Assembly: GCA_945952175.1 (NCBI GenBank)
Contig: CAMFHW010000067.1
Coordinates: forward strand, 1-12,421
Origin: an uncultured Phenylobacterium sp.
GTDB lineage: Bacteria > Pseudomonadota > Alphaproteobacteria > Caulobacterales > Caulobacteraceae
Direction of reading: 5' to 3'
DNA: 12,421 nucleotides
Below, one piece after another: positions 1 to 5,330 of the stretch. The notes under the pieces were generated by a model. That model worked only from the letters and a program-made list of their open reading frames with translations. It ran no database searches and was not told where the DNA came from. Numbering within the stretch: position 1 is the first letter of the stretch; each line of letters opens with the position of its first letter. The translations under genes and the position numbers were made by a program.

Positions 1-2
1 TC

Positions 3-38
3 GTCACCATCGCCGCCATCGCCCTCTGGCTCCGGTAA
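3..38 (+). CDS. Possible 3' end of a plus-strand gene (partial, unidentified)
   Basis: Read from base 3, the plus strand encodes VTIAAIALWLR followed by a TAA stop at 36-38. The residues are hydrophobic and end in Arg, as at the end of a final membrane helix, so this could be the C-terminus of a membrane protein whose body lies left of the window. It would converge on ftsA with only 13 bp between the stops. Eleven codons are too few to prove coding. The alternative is that these bases are simply the intergenic region downstream of ftsA. No function can be assigned. Confidence 0.3.
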   Translation, partial: VTIAAIALWLR

Positions 39-51
39 GTGTCCACGCTGC

Positions 52-1380
52 CTAGAGGTTCTCCGCCAGCCAGGCGGCGACCTTGGCCACCGGGTTGGCG
101 CCCGGATCCAGGGGCTCGCGGCGCAGCTTGGCCGAGGCCAGGGCCTTGGCCGACACGGCCTCGCGCGGGCCGAACGCCGAGCGGTGCAGAACGCCGGCCG
201 CCGCGCAGAAGGCCGGGCCCGAGGCGGCGTCGGCCAGGTGCGGCACCCGGCGCGGACGACCCAGGCGCACCGGACGGTCGAACACCCGCACGGCCACCTC
301 ACGGACCCCGGCGAGCTGGCTCGCGCCGCCGGTCAGGACCAGTCCCGCGCCCGGCTCGACCGGCGCGCCCGAGGCCTTCAGCCGGTCGCGCAGCAGCTCC
401 AGGGTTTCTTCGACGCGCGGCGCGATGATGCCCTTCAGCAGCGAGCGCGGCGCGATCACCGGGCCCGCGCCCGGATCGTCGCCGCGCGGCGGCGCCTCGA
501 TCATCTCGCGGTCCTCGTTGGCCGAGGCGATGGCCGAGCCGTGGAGGGTCTTGATGCGCTCGGCGCCGGCGACCGAGGTCGACAGGCCGCGGGCGATGTC
601 GGCGGTGACGTGATGCCCCCCCACCGGCAGGGTCTCCACATGGACCAGGCTGCCGCCCGAGAAGACCGCGGCCGAGGTCGAGCCGCCGCCCATGTCGATG
701 CAGACCGAGCCCAGATCCATCTCGTCTTCTTCCAGCGCGGCCAGCGCCGAGACGAAGGGCGCGGCGACCACGCCCTCGAACTGCAGGTGGGCGCGCTCGA
801 CGCAGGCGCCCAGGGTCTGGAACACCGCCTCGGAGACCGAGACCACCAGGAGCTCGACCGACAGCGCGCGGCCGAACATGGCGCGCGGGTCGCGGATGCC
901 GGCCTGGCCGTCGACGGCCCAGGCGACGGGCAGGATATGGGCCGCGCGGCGGCCGGGCAGCTTGATCTGGCCCAGCGCCGCCTGGATGGCGCGCACGAGG
1001 TCGCCGTCGCCGATCGGCCGGGCGCCGAGCGAGACGCGGCCGGCCACGCGATGGCTGGTGAGCTGGCCGCCGGCGGTGGCCACCGTCACGCCCTGGACCT
1101 GGACGCCGGCCACGTTCTCGGCCCGCTCCACGGCCTGGGCGATGGCGTCGGAGGCCTCGTCCAGATTGACGATGGCGCCGCCGCGCACGCCGCGCGACTG
1201 GACATAGCCGACGCCGGCCGTGGTCAGGGTGCGGTCGGCCTTGCGCACCCCGTCCGGCTTCATGATGAAACAGGTGACCTTCGACGCGCCGAGATCCACG
1301 GCCGCGACCACGGGCTGACGCGTGAGCGCCGCCTTCAGGCCGTCGCGGTTTTCCTTCCTGGTCTCAACCTTGGTCGCCAA
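52..1380 (-). CDS. ftsA: Cell division protein FtsA, actin-like FtsZ membrane tether
   Basis: FtsA binds ATP, polymerises under the membrane, anchors FtsZ and helps activate the divisome. The 442-residue product has the actin/HSP70 fold motifs in order: phosphate-1 AAVDLGASKVTCFI (26-39), the FtsA-specific 1C region around 100-185, phosphate-2 IDMGGGSTSAAVF (228-240) and adenosine motif VLTGGASQLAGV (348-359). The last residues, NPVAKVAAWLAENL (429-442), form the expected C-terminal amphipathic membrane-targeting helix, so the protein looks complete. The start is a TTG codon. No in-frame ATG or GTG lies just upstream, and an AAGGGG sequence sits 8 nt before the TTG. It follows ftsQ after a 19-bp gap, so the two are probably cotranscribed. 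ftsZ, the usual next gene, is not seen in the remaining 51 bases. Family assignment is secure; the exact start is less so. Confidence 0.95.
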   Translation of the reverse strand: MATKVETRKENRDGLKAALTRQPVVAAVDLGASKVTCFIMKPDGVRKADRTLTTAGVGYVQSRGVRGGAIVNLDEASDAIAQAVERAENVAGVQVQGVTVATAGGQLTSHRVAGRVSLGARPIGDGDLVRAIQAALGQIKLPGRRAAHILPVAWAVDGQAGIRDPRAMFGRALSVELLVVSVSEAVFQTLGACVERAHLQFEGVVAAPFVSALAALEEDEMDLGSVCIDMGGGSTSAAVFSGGSLVHVETLPVGGHHVTADIARGLSTSVAGAERIKTLHGSAIASANEDREMIEAPPRGDDPGAGPVIAPRSLLKGIIAPRVEETLELLRDRLKASGAPVEPGAGLVLTGGASQLAGVREVAVRVFDRPVRLGRPRRVPHLADAASGPAFCAAAGVLHRSAFGPREAVSAKALASAKLRREPLDPGANPVAKVAAWLAENL

Positions 1381-1399
1381 AGCTCCTGCCCCTTCTCCC

Positions 1400-2314
1400 T
1401 CAGGCGCCGTTGGCGACGAGCTGGCCCGGAAGGACCCCGTCGCGCGGGCGAACCGCCACCACCGTCGGATCGCGCAGGTCGATCCGCTCGAAACCCAATT
1501 CCAGGATCCGCGACTTCTGATCGAGCTGCTCGAGCTGGATCAGGGCGGCCTCCTCCCCCACGGCGGGCAGCTGCACGAGGCTGCCGTCCTTCATCCTCAG
1601 GTCCCAGCGCCGGCCATCGACGCGGACGAAGGCCTCCAGCCGGTCCATCAGCCGCGGGCGCTGGGCCACGGCGGCGAGGATCTGGGCGGCCTGTTCATTG
1701 GCGCCTTCGCCGACGATCAGCGGCAGGGCGGGGAAACGGTTGGCGTTGGCCTCGGGGATCACCCGGCCATGCTCGTCGATCACGTAGCTCTTGCCGGCGT
1801 GCTGCCACACGGCGAGCTGCCGGCGCTCGACCACCTGCAGCACCAGGGTATCGGGCAGCAGGCGCACGACCCGCGCCTCCTTGACCCAGCCGACCGACTT
1901 CACGCGCTGGCGCAGGGCCTCGAGGTCCATGCCCAGCAGCGGCTGGTCCTTATAGAGGCCCGCAGCCTTGAGAATGTCGCTGGTGGCGAGCCGCGAAGCG
2001 CCCTGCACGCGGACGGCCTTCAGCTTGAAGCCCACGGTGGCGAATTGGCTGCCGACCGCGGCGTTGACGGCGCTCGCGGCCTTCTCGGCGCGGCCGCCTG
2101 TGACCAGGGTGGCGATCAGGGCGACGGCCAGGACGGCGGCGGCGCCCATCAGGGCGTGATGCGGCGCGAGACCGAGCCCTTGGGCGGCGCGCAGCTTGGC
2201 GGGGGCGTAGGCGTTCGCGCCCCGCGACCGGGGAGAAGCAGTCTTGGAGCTAGCGGGCGCTTTGGCCCGGGGTTTCGCCTGTACGCGCGATCCCCCCCGC
2301 ATCGCCGCGGGCAT
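1400..2314 (-). CDS. ftsQ: Cell division protein FtsQ (bitopic POTRA-domain divisome protein)
   Basis: FtsQ links cytoplasmic and periplasmic divisome parts and, in studied bacteria, holds FtsB/FtsL. The 304-residue protein has a basic, Ser/Pro/Ala-rich cytoplasmic tail (1-50), one transmembrane segment at about 54-73 (ALMGAAAVLAVALIATLV), a POTRA domain at about 97-165 (starting FKLKAVRVQGASRLA and containing GMDLEALRQRVKSVGWV), and the FtsQ/DivIB beta domain at about 169-287. The ATG at 2314 was chosen because GGAGG (2321-2325) lies 6 nt upstream. A second Met at residue 5 is the only close alternative. The start lies inside ddl, with a 65-bp overlap, and ftsA follows after 19 bp. A CtrA-like box 128 bp upstream suggests separate cell-cycle control of ftsQA (inference). 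Confidence 0.95.
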   Translation of the reverse strand: MPAAMRGGSRVQAKPRAKAPASSKTASPRSRGANAYAPAKLRAAQGLGLAPHHALMGAAAVLAVALIATLVTGGRAEKAASAVNAAVGSQFATVGFKLKAVRVQGASRLATSDILKAAGLYKDQPLLGMDLEALRQRVKSVGWVKEARVVRLLPDTLVLQVVERRQLAVWQHAGKSYVIDEHGRVIPEANANRFPALPLIVGEGANEQAAQILAAVAQRPRLMDRLEAFVRVDGRRWDLRMKDGSLVQLPAVGEEAALIQLEQLDQKSRILELGFERIDLRDPTVVAVRPRDGVLPGQLVANGA

Positions 2315-3227
2315 AAGCGTCCTCCGTGATCCAAAGCACCAGACGGTCGAAATCCACGCCCTGCTTGGCCGCCTGCTCGGGAACGAGCGAAGTGGGCGTC
2401 ATGCCGGGCTGTGTGTTGACCTCCAGAAGGACCAGAATGTCGTTAACGTCGTCATAACGGAGGTCGCTTCGGGTAACCCCGCGACAACCAAGCGCAGCAT
2501 GCGCCCGCTCCGACAATTGCGTCGCCTTTTCAAGGATATGAGGTGGAACACGGGCCGGGACGATGTGCTCCGAACCCCCTTCGGCGTACTTGGCCTCGTA
2601 GTCATAGAAACCTGTGCGCGGAATGATCTCGGTCACGGTCATGGCGCGGCCATCCATGACGCCGACGGCCAGCTCCAAGCCGCGGATATAGGGCTCGATC
2701 ATCACCTGTTCGCCATAGGTCCAGGCGGGCGTGGCCAGTTCCTGCGGCGGGCGGTTGGCGCCCTCATGGACGATGAACACCCCAACCGACGAGCCCTCCG
2801 CGTTCGGCTTCACCACATAGGGCGGCTTCATGACGTGGTCGCGGGCGGCCTCGAAGCGGTCGTAGAGGCCTCCGCCTGGGACAGTGACGCCGGCGGCCGC
2901 GAGCACCGCCTTGGACTTGGCCTTGTCCATGGCGAGCGCCGAGGCCAGCACGCCGGAGTGGGTGTAGGGCAGGCCCAGGGTCTCCAGCACGCCCTGAACG
3001 CAGCCGTCCTCGCCCCATTCGCCATGCAGGGCGTTGAAGCAGACTTCGGGCTTCACGCGGCTCAGGACCTGGGCGAGGTCGCGGCCGGCGTCGACCCAGG
3101 CGACCCTGGCGCCCAGCCGCTCGAGCGCCGCGCCGCATTCGCGGCCCGACACCAGGCTCACCTCGCGCTCGGCGGACAGCCCGCCATGAAGCAGGGCCAC
3201 GTGGCGGCCGGACAGGGGCAGGCTCAT
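2250..3227 (-). CDS. ddl: D-alanine--D-alanine ligase (ATP-grasp)
   Basis: Ddl joins two D-Ala molecules with ATP in the cytoplasm, making the dipeptide that MurF adds to the precursor. The 325-residue protein shows family motifs in order: LHGGLSAEREVSLVSG (13-28), NALHGEWGEDGCVQG (65-79), the ATP-grasp lysine and glycine loop KPNAEGSSVGV (140-150), FYDYEAKY (207-214), and the metal/substrate loop LLEVNTQPGMTPTSLVPEQ (267-285). Length is normal for DdlB-type enzymes, slightly long at the C-terminus (GDAGGIARTGETPGQSAR), where it overlaps ftsQ by 65 bp. The ATG at 3227 fits the family N-terminus but has no obvious Shine-Dalgarno. Codons from about residue 202 onward use A/T in the third position far more than the rest of the gene, probably because regulatory DNA for ftsQA is embedded there (inference). 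It lies 178 bp downstream of the M28 peptidase gene, separated by a repeat. Confidence 0.96.
   Translation of the reverse strand: MSLPLSGRHVALLHGGLSAEREVSLVSGRECGAALERLGARVAWVDAGRDLAQVLSRVKPEVCFNALHGEWGEDGCVQGVLETLGLPYTHSGVLASALAMDKAKSKAVLAAAGVTVPGGGLYDRFEAARDHVMKPPYVVKPNAEGSSVGVFIVHEGANRPPQELATPAWTYGEQVMIEPYIRGLELAVGVMDGRAMTVTEIIPRTGFYDYEAKYAEGGSEHIVPARVPPHILEKATQLSERAHAALGCRGVTRSDLRYDDVNDILVLLEVNTQPGMTPTSLVPEQAAKQGVDFDRLVLWITEDAYARGDAGGIARTGETPGQSAR
2321..2325 (-). promoter_or_regulatory. Shine-Dalgarno site of ftsQ inside ddl
   Basis: The minus strand reads GGAGG, then six bases, then the ATG of ftsQ. It is one of the two best ribosome binding sites in the window and supports the start at 2314 even though this lies within the ddl reading frame. 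ddl codons for the peptide TEDAYA overlie this site, so the sequence serves both purposes. Confidence 0.75.
2443..2457 (-). promoter_or_regulatory. Candidate CtrA box upstream of ftsQ
   Basis: The minus strand reads TTAT-GACGACG-TTAA, one mismatch from the CtrA consensus TTAA-N7-TTAA. It lies within ddl codons 257-262 (R-Y-D-D-V-N) and ends 128 bp before the ftsQ start. In Caulobacter crescentus the ftsQA promoter is reported to be controlled by CtrA, and its position upstream of ftsQ in the ddl region matches (recalled knowledge). TTAA occurs only twice in the window by eye, which makes the position notable. I could not identify a convincing -10 element, so binding is a prediction. Confidence 0.5.
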
Positions 3228-3405
3228 GGGGAATTGTCCGCTGGAGGAGTTCCCCGAGATTTGGCGGCGCCAGGGTTAAGCAAACCTTCCAGCCATCCTC
3301 CCAACGCCCGGCCTTGTGTCGGCGCCCCATGGACGCGGGCGTCGCAGGACGAGCCTGAGATGCGGAGATCATGGGTGGCCGGGACGAGCCCGGCCATGAC
3401 GATGG
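3228..3405 (-). repeat. Intergenic region with MAGLVPATH-type palindromic repeat
   Basis: This 178-bp gap between the M28 peptidase gene and ddl contains a perfect hairpin, GGCCGGG-ACGAG-CCCGGCC (plus strand 3377-3395), extended by one T-A pair. One minus-strand frame reads IVMAGLVPATH. That phrase is a familiar mistranslation of an intergenic repeat scattered through many alphaproteobacterial genomes (recalled, not searched). The same frame runs on through DARVHGAPTQGRALGG, so the element may span about 3290-3405. There is no U-tract after the stem on either strand, so it is not a classical intrinsic terminator, although it could still affect mRNA ends between the two genes. The rest of the gap holds the putative ddl promoter region. 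Confidence 0.65.
3274..3279 (-). promoter_or_regulatory. Candidate CtrA half-site upstream of ddl
   Basis: The minus strand reads TTAACC, followed by CT, close to the 8-mer TTAACCAT recognised by CtrA. It is 46 bp upstream of the ddl ATG and is the only other TTAA in the window. The 13 bases 3274-3286 also form a loose inverted repeat (GGTT, spacer, AACC). A half-site occurs easily by chance, so confidence is low. Confidence 0.25.
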
Positions 3406-4776
3406 TTATTGGGGTTTGCGGAAGTCGATGTCGCTGTCGGCGACGACCCGCAGGAAGGAGGCCCACACGGCGACGTTCTGGGCGAGCTCCTTGGGGTCGA
3501 TCTTGTCCAGGGTGTCGTCGGCCGAGTGGTGCAGGTCGAAATAGCGGCTGGCGTCCTGGTCGAAATCGACCACCGGCACGCCCAGCGCCTTCAGACCCTC
3601 GGTGTCCGAGCCGCCGTCGCTCGCCGGCTCCGGAGAGGCGATGACCTTCAGCGCCGGCAGGCCCGCCAGGAAGGCCTTCATGGCCGGATGGCCGGCCGAG
3701 CCCCTGGGCAGGCGCGCCTGCCAGATCTCGCCGGAGCCGAGGTCGCTCTCCCCGGCCAGCACGATGCTCGCCGCCTCGTCCTTGTGGGCGGCGGCATAGG
3801 CGCCGCCCGAGCCGCCCTGCTCCTCCGAGCCCCACATCACCACGCGGATCGTGCGGCGCGGGCGCGGGCCGGTGGTTCCGGCGAGCTTGGCGGCGGCGGT
3901 CGAGATGGCGATGCCGGCCGCGTCGTCGATGGCGCCCGTGCCCGGGTCCCAGGAGTCCAGATGGCCACCGACCACGACCACCTCGTTCGGTGCGGTCGCG
4001 CCCTTGATCTCGCCGACGATGTTCCAGGACGGCGCCTTCTCGATCACCGTCGAAGCGAGCGAGAGCTTGATCCTGATCGGCTTGCCGCGCGCGGCCATCC
4101 GCTCCAGCAGCTCGGCGTCCGGCACGGAGAGGGCCGCGGCCGGGATGCCGCCGCTGCTGCGCATCGAGCCGGTATGCGGCAGGCGGGTGTCGTCGGTGGA
4201 GACCGAGCGGATCAGGTAGGCCACCGCGCCGCGCTTGGCGGCCTCCTCGGCGCCGATGGCCCGCTGGACCACGCCCGAGCCATAGCCGCCCGGCCCCTGG
4301 GTCTTGCGCATGGCCTGGGTGACCACGGCGATCTTGCCGGCCAGCGACCCCGGCCGCTGGGCCAGCATCTCGCCGAACGACCTGAAGACCACGATCTCGG
4401 CCTCGATCCCGCCCGGCGGGGTGGAGGCCGAATTGCCCAGGCCCAGGATGGCGAGCTTCTGCGGATAGGGGGCGACCACCTCGGCGGACTCGGGCCCGCG
4501 GACCCAGGCGCGGGTGGCGAAGTCCTCGACGTGGACGTTCTCGAAGCCCAACGCCTTCAGCTTGGCCACGCCCCATTCCTTGGCGCGGGCCATGGCGGGC
4601 GTGCCGACCGGCCGCGGGCCGATCTCGGTGGTGAGGGATTCGACGACGTCCCAGGCGGTGGAGTCGCTGAGCGCCTTGTCGCGCACGACCTGGGCGTCCT
4701 TGGCGAGATCGGCCGCGGCGGCGGGGGCGGCGGCGATGAGGGCGGCGGCGCAGGCCGCGAGAGCAAGCTTGGTCAT
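3406..4776 (-). CDS. Secreted M28-family zinc metallopeptidase (carboxypeptidase Q-like)
   Basis: This is a predicted exported di-zinc peptidase that releases amino acids or dipeptides in the periplasm or outside the cell. The 456-residue product starts with a signal peptide (MTKLALAACAAALIAAAPAAAA, cleavage around 22-23). A PA-like insert follows at about 125-240. The M28 catalytic domain has the zinc and catalytic residues in the usual order: His272/Asp274 in GGHLDSW, Asp284 in GAIDDAAG, Glu318/Glu319 in WGSEEQGG, Asp345 in ESDLGS and His416/417 in LHHSADDT. The start at 4776 is chosen for the signal peptide. A longer frame back to 4896 would bury it behind 40 unlikely residues. No Shine-Dalgarno precedes the ATG, so the mRNA may be leaderless. 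It is divergent from the thioesterase gene. It is not a dcw gene, and a role in peptidoglycan turnover is only a guess; a general dipeptidase or carboxypeptidase is equally likely. Confidence 0.88.
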   Translation of the reverse strand: MTKLALAACAAALIAAAPAAAADLAKDAQVVRDKALSDSTAWDVVESLTTEIGPRPVGTPAMARAKEWGVAKLKALGFENVHVEDFATRAWVRGPESAEVVAPYPQKLAILGLGNSASTPPGGIEAEIVVFRSFGEMLAQRPGSLAGKIAVVTQAMRKTQGPGGYGSGVVQRAIGAEEAAKRGAVAYLIRSVSTDDTRLPHTGSMRSSGGIPAAALSVPDAELLERMAARGKPIRIKLSLASTVIEKAPSWNIVGEIKGATAPNEVVVVGGHLDSWDPGTGAIDDAAGIAISTAAAKLAGTTGPRPRRTIRVVMWGSEEQGGSGGAYAAAHKDEAASIVLAGESDLGSGEIWQARLPRGSAGHPAMKAFLAGLPALKVIASPEPASDGGSDTEGLKALGVPVVDFDQDASRYFDLHHSADDTLDKIDPKELAQNVAVWASFLRVVADSDIDFRKPQ

Positions 4777-4847
4777 GGCCCGGAGGTCGCGCTCGGCCTC
4801 CGTCAAGTCAAGGCGCCACACCGGGTTGTCCGGGAGGGCCAATGCGA

Positions 4848-4860
4848 CTGCTGACAGCAG
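4848..4860. repeat. Short palindrome CTGCTG-A-CAGCAG, possible operator
   Basis: It is a perfect 6-bp inverted repeat around one central base, located in the middle of the divergent intergenic region, where a regulator of both genes could bind. No regulator gene is adjacent. Short CAG/CTG palindromes also arise by chance in GC-rich DNA. Confidence 0.25.
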
Positions 4861-4894
4861 GCTGGCGGCAGGGCGCGCGCAGTCTGGGCTTCGC

Positions 4895-4900
4895 AAGGAG
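4895..4900 (+). promoter_or_regulatory. Shine-Dalgarno site of the thioesterase gene
   Basis: AAGGAG lies 7 nt before the ATG at 4908. It decides that start over the in-frame ATG at 4842, which would add 22 residues outside the hotdog fold and has no comparable site. Confidence 0.75.
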
Positions 4901-4907
4901 CCGAACC

Positions 4908-5330
4908 ATGACCGTCGCCACCGCCCTCGACACCCTGCCCCGTCCGCCCTGCGCCAGGCTGCTCGGCTGGAACGTGCTGGACGCCCGCCCTGCGGAAGGC
5001 TGGATCAGGATCGGCTTCGAGCCCCGGCCGGAGTTCCTGAACCCGGCGGGCTTCATCCAGGGCGGGTTCGTCGCGGCCATGCTCGACGACACCATGGGCC
5101 CGGCGGTGTTCGCCCACACCAAGGGCGCGCTCTACACGGCCACCATCGACATGTCGGTGAGCTTCCTGGCGCCGGCGCGCCTCAGCCCGCTGATCGGCGA
5201 GGGCCAGGTGATCCAGCTCGGCAAGACGGTGGGCTTCGTCGAGGCGCGCCTCACCGACGCGGAAGGAACCTGGCTCGCTCGCGCCTCGGCCAGCGTGCGC
5301 CTGGTGCCGTTCGAGAAGCTGCCGGGTTAG
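4908..5330 (+). CDS. PaaI-family hotdog-fold thioesterase
   Basis: This is a predicted cytoplasmic acyl-CoA thioesterase of the small PaaI/YdiI-like hotdog group; the substrate is unknown. The 140-residue protein is the normal length for a single hotdog domain. The active-site helix reads NPAGFIQGGFVAAMLDDTMG (45-64). It keeps the Asn (45), the Gly-Gly and the acidic residue (Asp60/61), but has Gln51 where many family members have His (HGG). The strand TATIDMSVSFLAPA (77-90) and the closing LARASASVRLV strand are typical. The start at 4908 is supported by AAGGAG 7 nt upstream. It is the only confident plus-strand gene in the window, divergent from the M28 peptidase and convergent with the phosphatase, whose stop codon interlocks with its own. 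It is unrelated to peptidoglycan synthesis as far as can be seen. Confidence 0.88.
   Translation: MTVATALDTLPRPPCARLLGWNVLDARPAEGWIRIGFEPRPEFLNPAGFIQGGFVAAMLDDTMGPAVFAHTKGALYTATIDMSVSFLAPARLSPLIGEGQVIQLGKTVGFVEARLTDAEGTWLARASASVRLVPFEKLPG

Larger units (their letters stand above)
4777..4907. promoter_or_regulatory. Divergent intergenic region between peptidase and thioesterase genes
   Basis: These 131 bp separate two divergent starts and should hold both promoters. On the minus strand TTGACTTGACG (4801-4811) offers two overlapping -35-like TTGAC sequences, 25-30 bp before the peptidase ATG, but no matching AT-rich -10 follows. A 13-bp perfect palindrome sits at 4848-4860. On the plus strand the thioesterase Shine-Dalgarno is at 4895-4900. 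No promoter can be named with confidence. Confidence 0.35.

Noticed and set aside
63..77. CCGCC-AGCCA-GGCGG hairpin as a terminator
   Set aside because: It lies within the ftsA C-terminal codons and has no U-tract on either strand.
184..1884. Plus-strand 566-codon open frame opposite ftsA
   Set aside because: Low-complexity His/Gly/Ala/Arg-rich translation, antisense to ftsA and the end of ftsQ. Such frames are expected in GC-rich DNA.
3377..3395. Strong hairpin as an intrinsic terminator for the M28 gene
   Set aside because: No run of T follows the stem in either direction. The repeat explanation fits better.
3224..4576. Minus-strand 450-codon frame overlapping the M28 gene and running to ddl
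   Set aside because: Its body is a frame-shifted shadow of the peptidase. Only its tail across the intergenic repeat (IVMAGLVPATH) is informative, and that is a repeat, not a protein.
4842..4907. Longer thioesterase N-terminus from the ATG at 4842
   Set aside because: The 22 extra residues do not fit the hotdog fold, and the AAGGAG site points to 4908.
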